Below are positions 1 through 12,600 of a stretch of DNA of 64,000 nt, piece by piece. Every line of letters starts with the position of its first letter. Position 1 is the first letter of the stretch. The DNA lies in NCBI GenBank assembly GCA_037783415.1, contig JAZGTN010000005.1:930001-994000 (forward strand). The letters are read 5' to 3'. A program made the position numbers and the translations under genes. The stretch is from Leptasterias polaris. Its lineage: Eukaryota; Echinodermata; Asteroidea; Forcipulatida; Asteriidae. Under the pieces are notes generated by a model, which made no database searches, was not told where the DNA came from, and worked only from the letters and a program-made list of their open reading frames with translations.

Positions 1-405
1 GCCACGCCCCTTGACAAATTGACCAATCACAACGCGTGATTTAAGGTCCGACAAATTGCCGCCATTTTGTCCGACAAAATTCTGATTTGTTTGTATTGTT
101 TACTACACACTTTTCGTTGAATTTACTTTTGTGTCATTTGTTCAAGGCTATTCTTTTATAAACTTGTTTTTTATCCTTAACCATGGTCAAGCGGTGTTCA
201 TATCCTACAAAAGAGGGAATGTATATTTTTGGCCATTTCCGAAGCAGAGGTAAGACAGAGAAAAGTAGTATCCGCTGGGTTAGTGTGTGCGTGCGGTGGG
301 CCGAATACTCGTCTGGCTGTTTACAAATCCACATCGACGTGCCACACACGCGACACGTTCGGTCGTTGCTAGGCAGTTGCTATGGTGGGCGTGGCCTACT
401 GGATC
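1..405. mobile_element. Foldback MITE copy at window edge
   Basis: The first 40 bases (GCCACGCCCC, then TTGACCAATCACAA with small changes) match one arm of the element at 34991-35140. The inverse GGGCGTGGCC...GGATC occurs at 387-404. This suggests a longer copy of the same foldback, cut by the window edge. Confidence 0.35.
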
Positions 406-578
406 GGTGTATTAAGGCAGCTCAGTTCTTTTTACAACAGATATAGAGGGAGGGTTTATGCTCAGTTTCTTGCTGGTGTCCCTATGATAAAGTTAACCTT
501 CTGGAACATGTTAAAATATTGACCTTTTTCTGAAATGAATTTAAGCAAGAAAACCGGAAGGAAAATGAGGCTGTGTAC

Positions 579-662
579 CTTGGCCAGGAATTCTTTATGT
601 TGTTGATGAAGTGTCTCAGCATCTGCTGTCAATTCAGAAATCGCATCCTCTTTCATCTGAAC
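579..662 (-). CDS. Coiled-coil gene exon 23 (last in window)
   Basis: 84 bp, phase 0-0, residues 919-946 (VQMKEDAISELTADAETLHQ...). Acceptor CTTCAG, donor GTACAC. The donor shows that at least one more exon lies to the left of the window. Confidence 0.83.
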
Positions 663-3600
663 CTGAAGGGGGGAAACAAGTAGTCCATTTTTTAACCCAG
701 TTCTTGTGATACACTGAATCCAGACAGGCAACTTTGTGATTGTAAACAACAGGAAATGGCTAAGCTAGGCAAAACTTTTTACCGGTTTTTAAAGCAATAT
801 ATTTAAAAACATGAAAATCAGCTAAAAAGTTTCCACTTGTGAATGAAAAGTACCTATTTCTACAGTATTCCTTGAACTACTTGTACCAGGGTTCTCCCAA
901 ACTTTGGAAGTTTAGCCGAAGCGTGCTTAGTACAGAATTCAACCTAGTCAACATTTTGTTGAAGACAGATGTTTCTGTCTTTGAGTCAGGATATTGGTAG
1001 ACTTGATTTCAAGTCTAAGATCATGGTTATTTCTCTACGTCAGCACCTTGGCTATCACACCTACACCGTGTAACAAATGGCAGGCCTGGAATTTCCTCTT
1101 TGACAGGGCAAGGCCATTTTCATTTTCCTAAGGGCACTTCCATTGGAAAATCTTTAAGTCTATGTGAAACGTTTAAAAGGGCACCAAAAACAAGACCGGG
1201 GGCAACAGAGGCCATGACCTCCGTGTAATTCCAGGCCTGAAATGGGGACACTGACTCCCAAAGAAGCACAACAAAAATTATCATGATGATGACGCCAGGT
1301 GAATCATGTCAAAACCTATAATGTTTGTCATGTTCACATAGTATTTCCCACTGTATAAAGTAAACACATTTGCCACCCTCCCAGATATTTTCACTGGTAA
1401 AGATACATTAGCAAATCAGACAACTGGTGAAGACAGTATTAAAATGTTTGTCAAAAAGAAGAGTTCAGAAGTACAATCTATAAATGAAGGAAACTACGGC
1501 AATGATTTGGAAAGAGCTACCTTATGGTTGAGGCTCTCTTCATTTGACTGTAGAATCTGGAACTCACTATTGAGCTCCTGCAGAGCTTCCTCTAGCCGTT
1601 CAACCTGTAAAGAAAGTCTCACAACGCTGAACAAAAACTTTTTTTTGCAATTTCAAGAGAGTATCTCATCATGTAGGCTAACTGCATGCTGTTTTGTTCA
1701 ATGGATTTTTTGTGCACAGTGTTTGTATTTGGGCTCACTCAGCTCTTGTGATTACCGAGTGCAGACAGGCAAATTTGTGATTGTAAACAAGAAATGCAGG
1801 GCTCGAAATTAACACTGGATCGCAGGCCTAAGGCCAGTCTATTCAGCTTCAGGCCAGTAAACTCACAAGCCGGGGAGCGTTTATAAACGCCCACCTTTAA
1901 GCCAGTTTGGAAAAGTTTGAAGGAAAAAGATGTCATCTGACGTGAAGTGGTTAGCGTATACTTACTTCATCCCTAGCACCAGTGTGCATTTGCCTCATAT
2001 CCTGCAGTTGTCGCTCCATGTTTGCAATACTCTCCTCCTTGTTCTTGATCTCATTTTGCGCCATCTTGTTCTGATGTCTCATTTGTTCTAAGGCCATCTC
2101 CTTTTGGTTGAAAATGTTACAAAAAGCTTTGCTTAGTGGAAATAACGGAAAATGAAAAAAGTTTATTTCTGTCGGGAACCCACATGCGCCCTCAGTGTTC
2201 AAGCTTTTGTGATTTGTAAAAAGTGTGAAGAGTTTTAATTCTTTGTTAAAAATAATCACAAAATGTACGCCTGTTTTAACCTTAGCACTGCCCTGGGCCG
2301 ATTCACTTTGGACTGTGTATTGGCACGGTCGATTAAAATGGCCCAATTTATAATGCATTTTTGCATTGGTTACAGCACACCACATGACCTTTATGAACGT
2401 TCTAGTTGTGACTAAAATAAAGTTTGAGAAGTTAGCCTTTAACTTTCGTATGACTTGATTTCAGTTGTCGTTTTAAAGCTTTTATTTGCAAAAAAAAAAA
2501 AAAAAGTAACAATATTTTATCTTACAATGCATGACACAACAAAGGGCGCCGTCAGGGTTAATGGTTTTGTATCAGGCCTGTAGACAAGGTTTTAAGCCAT
2601 TATTCACATGGTAACTTTTTTATTTCTAAGTTTACCTCAGGGAACGATTTCATCAAGCAATTTTGCATAGCAAAATATTTAGGCTGAACTTGTTTTGTGC
2701 ACACAGAATGCTAATATTGAGTAGCAACTCCTGATTTTTGAGTAGCAACTCGTGCATTTTGTGTAGCAATTTGCTCTGCTATACAAGGGAAATCGTTCAC
2801 TGTACCTGCTTAGAAAGTTTATCCTCTGACTTGACAAGTTGCTCCCTCAGTGCCGTTTGCTCATTCTTCATTCTCTGCACTGCCTCATCCCGACGTGATA
2901 CCTTCAAATAAAAGACGTACGCAAAAGATTACGGACGGAAAAAAAAATATATATATATAATATATACAAAATAATAGTTTCTTCCAGATTATAAAAGTAC
3001 ACTGGGCCCAATTTTGATATTCTACACAGGCCAAGTTTTGTAGAAAGAAATCCACAATACATTTTTGTTGTCTTTTCTTACATGAGAATGTTTGGATTAT
3101 GTGTGTATCATTCAAGCGAGATATTGTTTTGAAGCTTTTGAAGGCAAGTGATATCAGATTGTTTTATTCCATTGAAGAGAAAATGACAGTAGTCTGTTTA
3201 CCTCAATAGACATGACGTCCTGTTCACTTTGTGAAGTGATCTGTGCTGCTTGGATTCTGGCAGCCAGACGACCATTCTCCTCCACAGCATCCTGCAACTG
3301 TTGCTTAGTTTTCTTCAACTCAGACTCCATCTGAGACTGGGAGCTTTTTTTCCGACCAAGCTAGGGAGTTCATAAATTATGGAGGATATTACTTTGGTTT
3401 TACCCTTACATGGATATGACAAGGATTTTGTAGTAAGTGCTGTCCAATTTATTTATTTATTTATTTCGTCTTATTTAACCAGGGTAGCCCTGTCAGTTTT
3501 CAATGATCTGTTCTCCCGGGGAGCCCAATAATAATAATTATAACAATAACAAGAATAAGGACATTAAACTAAAGTAAAAAAACAAAAAAACAAAACCCAA

Positions 3601-6600
3601 AACCAGTTGTGCACATGTAAAACTCAATATGGTTGAGTGAAACTTGGTCCTGAAAGTTTGAATATGCGTGAGACTTGAACAGTCTATTGAAGTCATGAAA
3701 TCCATTCATAAAACATGGGGCATATCTTGATGCGCAGTTTGACTTCCAAAGTGGCAGATAATTCGGTAAGTGATGACGTTTTGGAAGTGCTATGTAAACA
3801 AATGGTATACATACATTAACATTAACATGTTTATTAACACGAATTTACACTGCACATCCGGGTAGGCTTATTTGAAAACCTGTGGGTCATGGATCAAGGG
3901 CACAGCTGCCAACATTTGCATCTTGCAAAAACAATCAAGGAGGTATTAAGAATTACATTCACTATGTAATAGGGAGAAAGTTTCCATAACCAGAGAGATT
4001 TCAAATTTGTTCTCTTCAGAAAAAGAAAGATTGGTTTATCTTTATGGAACTTTCTGCAGAACAGCGGACGATTTCACGAAATTTTGTGTAAGTCCACATG
4101 TGCAAGATTTCTTGAATTAGTGGTGCACAACTTGCGCAAGTGGACATCGCAGTACATAAAGTTACATGAAATTGGCTGCAGGGAGAGTTGGCAGCTCTGG
4201 TCAAGGATGGAATCATTCATTTAAATACATAGCTCAAGGTCCTACCTCTTCCACAAGTCTACGTTTCTCCTCATGGGCTGACGTCACTCCAGCCTCCAGG
4301 GTCTGTACAATGTTTTCTCTCCTACCAGACTCCCCCTGGAAGTCCAGCACTTGCTTCTGCAATCGCTGAATGGTCTCCTCACGATTTTGAACCTACAGAT
4401 AAAGTGGGGGAAAAGTCACTATGATTCCACAAAGGACAGTTTTCTCATACATTACCAGGACAGTACTTTAGACAGAAATATTTATCAGAGTGATTGGAGT
4501 TGGAAGATTATAAGAAATAATTTTGGGTTGAACAAAGACAAATTGACTAGAGCGGGACTTGAACCTGCAACCTCCGAATTAACATGCCGGTGCTCTACCA
4601 ACTGAGCCATCTAACCCTAATGTTGGCGGTCTCCCTATTTTGTCAATATCTTTGTTGAAGTGTGCCAGTCAGAAGCCATACAGCCTGCAACTGCTGTTCA
4701 GCCAGGGATCATCTCCAAGTTTATGACACAACCTGGGAAGTGGTAGCAGAGGGGATCATCTGAGGGGGATGCAACTTTTTATTTCAAATATCAAGTAATA
4801 AACCACAAGGGAAACTGACTGGGTGAATTTTAAATAGTTTTTTGTGTTCAACAAAGAAACATTTACTAGAGCGGGACTTGAACCTGTGACCTCTGGATTA
4901 ATGTTCCATCGCTCCACCAACTGAGCTGTCTAGCCCTAGTCAGTTTCCCTTGTGTTTTATTACTTTAAGTTTATGAGAAGCAAGCTTTTTTGAGAAGCAA
5001 GCTTTTTTGGTTAGAGGTCATTAGTCTAATTTTATTGACTATAGCCAATCATGTATTATTAGTATGGGCTCGGCTACTCAGTCATGGTAGTTTTGTCCTT
5101 GAGTAATGATTTGTTTGATTCCGTTAGGCTGAGGACTGCACTAGTAAATTGGTTATGCTTTACATGGGGTCAGGCAGGGTTTGCCCTTCAGTTTTTTCAG
5201 TGACTAGCCAGCAGGACCAGTTAGCTTTTCATTTCACCGGTCCGTCAGCTTTTGCACTTGTCCATAATTGAAATTAAATAGGGATGCTTTTCAACACTGA
5301 ACTAGACAGTCTGACCACTTGGAGTGAATTTTGACTGGTCCTCGGTTGTTTCGACTGGCATTTGACCAGCATACCACTCTTAAGGGAGATTGCTGGGCCA
5401 GGCAATACCACCCGAATCAGAGTCCAACAGTTTGGGTGTTGGGTTACAATATAATGGTTGATTTTTGTCAAAAGTAAGGATGGAACATTTAATCGCAAGC
5501 TTACTTGTGACTGGCTCCTTGATACATTATCCTGGAAGCTCATTAGTTCTGCTTTGGTGGCTTGAAGTGCACCCTCTTTGACGACCAGTTCTGCCTGCAG
5601 TTTGGCCGCTCTTTCACTTGCTTCTTCCCCGATCTGTGAAAGCTCCTGTTTGGCGTTCTCCAACTTAATTACGAGAGGGTATGGAGAAATTTGAAAATGT
5701 AAATGATCGGTGTGAATATCTGTGAAACACTTTGACAGCTTCACATCTTTTGGCGTGTCGTGGCCGAGCGGATAAGAACACCGGACTCAAGCTCTGGTGT
5801 TTTCGATCAGCAGGGTGTGGGTTCGAGTCCTGGTCGTGACACTTGTGTCCTTAAGCAAGACACTTAACCATTATTGCTTCGTCCTTCGGATGGGACGTAA
5901 AGCCGTTGGTCCCGTGTGTTGTGTAATGCACGTTAAAGAACCCAGTGCACTTATCGTAAAGAGAAGGGGTTCGCCCCGGTGTTCCTGGTTTGATTGGCTG
6001 CATATTGCGCCACAGCACCTTGTAAACCATTACATGGTGCTATAAGAAAAGGGTCTCATACTTCAAAAACGTAGCTCCACATACCTTGCAGGAAAAATAC
6101 TGAGCGCTTTGTTTCGCCCCTAGGGGTATGATAAAAAGCGTTATATAAGAATTAAGTATTATTATTATCTTAAAGGGTGTGCACAACATTGGTAAGAGTG
6201 GAAATATAATGTTCACAGATTTACACATAACTTCCATGGTATAAAGGTGGTCATGGTGGAAAACTTCCCTTGAAGTATTATTGCTTGAAAGTTCTTTGAA
6301 AAAAATTGTAAAACAGGCAGTTTTGAAACTTGATGTTTGAATATCAGGCCATGCAACTTTAAATTTTTCATTTATCTTTCCTTGCACGAACAGTTAAAAC
6401 AATCACATTTTTTATTAAATCTATTTGATATGCATGACCATTATTGAACAGATATTTTGACGGCTCGGTTGGTTGGTTGGTTAGTTCGGGTATAATTGCT
6501 CTGTCGCCAACTAGAATAAAAAGGCACCAATGGCCTTGAGTTTAAAAAGTGTGCACAACACGATAAGTGATCCAAGTCAATTTACGTGCACTACCATTCC

Positions 6601-9600
6601 TAGTACAAGGGACATCTGAAGGACAAAGCAATAATGGTAAAGTATCTTGCTCAAGGACACAAGTGCCACGACCTGGAATCGAACCCACACTCTGGTTATC
6701 AAAAACACTGGAGAATTAGTCTGGTACTCTAAACCACTCAACCACAACACGCCACAAACGCAAGAGTGAATCAACAAAAAAATTCCTCAACTCAGGGAAT
6801 AAATCTGAACAGCACACAGTGTTTACCTCGGTGTTTGTCGTCTTCAAATCTATTCTGAGTTGTTGCATGATGTCCCCTCGGTGCATGACTTGGACAAGGC
6901 TCTCTTGGTGTTTCTCCTCTAATAAGGCAAGCTCACTCCTCAGGTTGATGATGATATCGTGCCTCTCTGCAACCTTTATCCATTTAGGGGATGGAGAAAA
7001 ATATTACTAGAGTTTGAACTTAGTTAAGAATCATTGCGATCCGGACAATAAACTGTGCAAGTGTTGTGCATATTCAAATGTGCAGACTGCAGAACAAAGT
7101 TGGTCCCAACCATATTTAGTGGTACGTGTGCACAATTCTGTTTCTTCAAATACTTTCAACGTAGTTTATGACTCTATAAATTGTATCATATTGATGGGGA
7201 TAATTTTTTACAAATTAAGCCATTAAATATAAAAGTAAAATAATTCTAACAAATCAACAAAGAGAACCCTAGTAAAAGACTTGAACTCTGTTTCTGGTTA
7301 CTTGAAAATATATTAAAATTCTGCCCAACTGTTGTGTTATCATTAAATCTATGTAATGGTCACACAAATTCAGGCATGATTGGCAAAAACAATTGCAACA
7401 TATGTTAAGAAACACTTTCTTTAGATTTTGTTTATGATGATTATTTTTTTGGGGGTGTGTTCAAATGTATTGTTAACTTGTTTACCTCTTCAGTGAGTGC
7501 TGGGGGGGGGTACAAATTTAATCTTTACATGTTTACCTCTTCAGTGAGTGCTTTTCTGGCATCTTTTGAGGCTGCAGTTAGCGTAGACACCTGCTGTTTC
7601 AGCTTCTCCCCCTGTGCCTTCAGCTCATTGCATCGAGTCTGGCTCAGACCAAGATCTTTCTGTAACTCCCTCATGGATCCCTCCTTGATGGAGGACTCTT
7701 CCAGGGCTATCTGGAGCTGCCTGCTCACTGTGGCTAAGTCCTCCTCTAGGTTGTGCGTCTCTGCCTCATTCTTCTGAAGCTGTATGGTGTGTCAGGGGGT
7801 TGAGTTAGGGGGTGAGAATACAACATGAAGCAGGGTAGAGACTGTGACTTGAAATGAGGGCTTCAGACGTGATTGCACAATTGCATCTACCCAAAGCTGC
7901 TGCTGAAATCAATATTCAGCAAAAGAACCCTTATAAGGTGCTACATTAATTGGATTCTTAATTCAAAAACTCTGAAAAATCCGTCTTCTCTTTGTTTTCT
8001 TGAAGGCTTTGGATGTACAACTGAATATAACAAAAGCTGCTGCTGAAGTCAGCATGCCAGCCTTTGATTAAGATAGGTGGTTGTAGAAGGTTGGAAAGGT
8101 CAAGCGCACTGGACTCAAGCTCTGGTGTAAGTTTGAATCCCGGTCTTGAGATTTGTGTTCTTAGGCAAGAAACTAAAACATTCTTGCTTCGTCCTTTGTA
8201 TGGGACGAAAAGCCGCAGGTCCTGTTGTTTTTGTGTAATGCAAGCAAAAGAACCCAGTTCCACTTTCGCTAAGAGAAGGGGGCTTGCCCCAGTGTTTCTG
8301 GGCAGTGGCTAATGAATGCGCTGCAGTACTTTGTTAACCCGTGCTACAAAAATCTGTCTTAAAAATGTTTCTCTTTGTTTAAAAGAACCATATTGGTTGA
8401 TACATTTTGTGCGCTTTATAAGACTCTGGTATTATTATTATTACTAATGTTATTATTGTTATTAAAACTACGCCTGCCATTACCCAGCATCCTCGACAGA
8501 ATTCTTAATGTAAATTATGCCCCCCGTACAGCCAACTCAAACACAATGTATTTGAAGTCAAAAGGTGACATGCTTCCGACACATAATTTAAATTGAGTAA
8601 CTTTTTTAAGTGTGGAGTTAAAAAATAATAATAATATTTTCAGTCAGCGTGACAAAATATGAATAAATCTTGGATGAACATTACAAAAATGGTGCTGGAT
8701 TTAAAACATAAAATTCATGCATTTTGCATTTTTTGAGCCAATATTGCTTATGATGAGCAATGAGCACAAGAAAATGTGATTCAAGTCGTTCCCACATGAA
8801 ATGCAAATCAATGGCAAAATAATGCGCAAAAATCAAGCCTGCAAAATTTTGAATCAAGCCTGCATGATTTTGAATCAAGCCTGCAAAATTTTGAATCAAA
8901 CCTGCATGATTTTGAATCATGCATGCATGATTTTGCAAACATGCAATCAAAAGTCCACATTACCAAGACTCAAGACCAGTACTCAAGACCAACGGTTACT
9001 CACATCAATGTTAATGGTTAATTCAATCCATCATGCAACATGAACTAAATGGACTACTTACAAATCCTTTGAGATTTATTTTGAAACAATAAACACTAAT
9101 ATTTCCATCCAAGCAGTGGTGGAAAAACTTTAACTGGACCTCCCCAAACGGATTGGTCTTCACTAACAGGCAACCCGACTAAAGAATGACCTGTCTTACT
9201 ACATATCTAGTGACGAGTCAGGGTTCTCCCCAGGTTTTTTTCAACACTTTGGGCCATTCTGGACCCGAATTTGTTGACGTTTGTTTGAAGCTCGCTGAAT
9301 TGAAACGAGGTCTTTGGAATGTTTTCTACTTAGTGTTTATCTTAGTGTTAAAAGCCCTACTGTGCAATCTGGAGCATTCTATGGGTTTTCTCTTGATTTT
9401 TGTGTGTGAAATTATGATTACAATTTTTGTATTTTGTTTGCGTAACAGCCGAAACTTGCCCGTATCTGCACGCAATTTGCACGTATTGGCTCGATACGCT
9501 AGTTTGTGCATGGGGAGAACCCTGCGAGTATTACAGCTTCTAGGTCTTGTACCTGTCTGGATTTCTTTTCCATCTGATCTTGTAGATTGCGGACATTTCT

Positions 9601-12600
9601 CTGTTGTGCTTCCAACTGATAATGACATGTGAGGAAAACAAACGACACTGAGACATAAACATGAACTGCAAATGAAGCTGGACATTTCCATTAATGTTCA
9701 ATCGTGAGAAAACAGTCAGATGGGATGACTGAATGGTTGATTGGTTGTGGGGGAAATTCTTGAAAAAATTTATTAAAAAATTACTGTGACTTTGATAGAT
9801 GTTAATTTTGCATCAGGGATAATGAATATAATTTGGTTTTTACCCTTACACCGATGTGTTTTAAAAGCACTGTATACTCAGTACTTTCCCGAGTTCTGTG
9901 AAAAAAATCCACAGGCAAATCACTCGGGTGGGATTCGAACCCACGACCTTTGCATTGCTAGAGCAGATGACTTTGTTACTCAGCCAAAATGATAATAAAC
10001 ACTGAAATTACGCATGTAAAGTCTTCAGCGTATGAGTATCCATATAATTTGATGAATGAAATGAACAAATCACATGTTTGACTGTTGAGGGTTATTGGAC
10101 ATTTTCAGAAAGTAATGATTATTTAAGGGTCACATTTTTTATCCCCAACAATCATCATTTAACATATAGGAAAATACCAAGCGGATTTTGTAGTTCAAAC
10201 TAGTGGTTAGATTTCTTGAACCACAGTTTGTCAAACTAACCCAGGTATGAAACTGCAGTTTGTAAAAAAAAAAAATGGAAAGCACACTTCATGACTTTGT
10301 ACAGCGTTTTTTTATTTTTAATGACACAACTGAGAAATGGTATTTGAGGCATTGCATGGTGAGGTATCAATGTATATTTAGTTTGCGATAACACCATGTG
10401 TATATCTACTTGCTAGGTAGATTTTGTTCTTTGAGAACTTGTCTTGCTATTTATTCAACTGCCGCAGAGTAGATTATTCCAAATTCGGGAGACTTCGGGA
10501 GACTTCTCAGTTCTGAAAACTGTCCTGCTTTTTAACTACTACCTGGGCGGGAGGTAGGAAATCGTCTGGGACTACTACTTTCGCTTTGGGATCAAGGGGA
10601 CAGCTGAGAAATCAGCTGATCAGCTGAACTGTTCCTTCACTGCTAACCATATTTCAGTCATCCTTGCTCTTACTAACCCTTACAGTGAAATTTTCGTAAC
10701 TTTTTTTAATGGCCTAACGTTTTGACCCTAGTCTTTCTCCAAAATTCTGCTAGGGTCAGAACATGTGCCCATTCACCATTTATTTGCATTGATACCATAT
10801 GTCAATGTGGTTGGTAAGCAGTCTGCAACAGCTAATCCTAATTTTTTTCAGTGAAATTTTTCATGGATTTCTAAAAGGCAGAAATGTATATTTGCAGCTT
10901 GACATGATGAACTTCCCATGAACGTTTTTTTTTTTTTTTTGGGGGGGGGGGGGAGGAGTGTTAATGTACCTCGTTAGTTTGCCTGTCCACCTGTTGTTGT
11001 AAGCCTTGTGCCCTTCTCTTCTGTGAATCCGTCTGATAGAAACATGTGCAAGGTTAGTATCCAGTGAGAAAAGAACATGCAGGGCCCAATATCTCGACAA
11101 TGCTCATTGTGGAATTCTGTGCTTACATGGCCCAGTTTTAAGGTGCAGAATTCTACGGCAGCAAGCGAACAGTTCCATCGTACTCAGTTCCATAAAATAG
11201 ACTGTGCAAGTTTTCCGTGTATTCGAACAGGTTTGTTTCCTTCACACATTACGTCGATGTACGTGGGACAAAAGTGGTTCCAAAATGTTTTAATACATGT
11301 GAGCCTTGCACGGTTTATTGGGCCCAGCATTTTAGAATTCAAGGGAAGGTGTACACTAAACCTTTATCATGTGGCACCCATCTTTGTCATAATTCCTGTA
11401 TGCCTAATGACAATAATAGCACAGATTTTAGAAACATAAACCAGCACCAGACTATTTTTTGATCAGTCTCAGGCTGTATAATTGACAACTTTGGCAGTTT
11501 AAAGCAACAAAAACCCACAAATAACAAAGGAGAAAAAAACAAAAAACAAAACATAAACACAATCAGCATAAGTTTTTAAAGCATTCATCATTGCAAATTT
11601 ACGGCAACAGAAAAATGTGAGAATGCTGGCCAATTTTTTTTTAAATGATTTGTTTTGAAATACATGTAATAAAAAAAAATACCACAACCTGACAAACACA
11701 GTGCAAGTTAGCGTTAGACCATACTCTTTCACAGCATTCATACAACTATTAAAAGCAAGTTGAAATTACCGCACCTCTGTCAGTGTGATATCATGTCGCT
11801 CTTGTAGGCTAAGGACGTCCTTTCTCAACTGCTGGATTGTATCATCACGTCTGGCAAGCTGTTACAATTATTGGAGGAGAAATCCATTTGATTTCATTTA
11901 TTTATTTATTTATTTAATTAACAATTCACCCGGTCAGTTTCTCTTGTGGTTTATTACTTGATATTTGAAACCTAAAGTCACATCCCCTTAAGGTGATCCC
12001 CTGGCTGCCGCTTCCCAGGTTGTATCATAAACATGGAGTGATCCCTGGCTATAGACCATGTTACCTTTGTTTACAGAGTAGTGACCTTGTACATTCTAAT
12101 GCATTTCCTGACAGGCAAGATATTGCACAGGCCATATTGGAAAATTTACATTTTGTGTCATAATTTTCACATAAATTCAAGAGTTACAAAAGTAACAGCT
12201 GTACAGCTTTTGAGATGTCCCCCCTTTCTTCATATCAAAAGTTGAGAAAAATCAGACAGTGCAATCTCCATAAAGCATAAGATTTATTGTATTCTTCCAT
12301 TGATGAGCTGTGTACAGACTGTGCCTGCAGGAAGTCCAGGCTCTGTGGCTCTTTTGTAAACATGTGATGTCACAGGTCACATGGTCTATAGCGCAAGTTT
12401 CAGGTTGAATGATTTCTGACAGGCATCCCAAAACAAAGATATTGACAACATAGGGAGACTGCCAACATTAGGGCTAGATAGCTCAGTTGGTAGAGCACCG
12501 GCGCGTTAACCCAGAAGAAGCAGGTTCAAGTCCAGCTCTGGTAAATTTTCTTTGTTCGACCCGAAAGTATAAATTCATTTCAAAGGTAAAAATAAAAAGT

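Noticed and set aside
183..446. Plus-strand 87-codon frame near the window start
   Set aside because: No homology, no splice context, and it overlaps the foldback element remnant.
11768..11775. Alternative exon 12 end at the GTAATT donor
   Set aside because: It would add 5 nt and shift the frame into exon 13; the phase-0 GAG end fits all other exons.
12472..12545. tRNA gene candidate (TAGCTCAGTTGG ... GGTTCAAGTCC)
   Set aside because: It has A and B boxes but belongs to the SINE-B repeat. Stems are mismatched and many similar units occur in the window.
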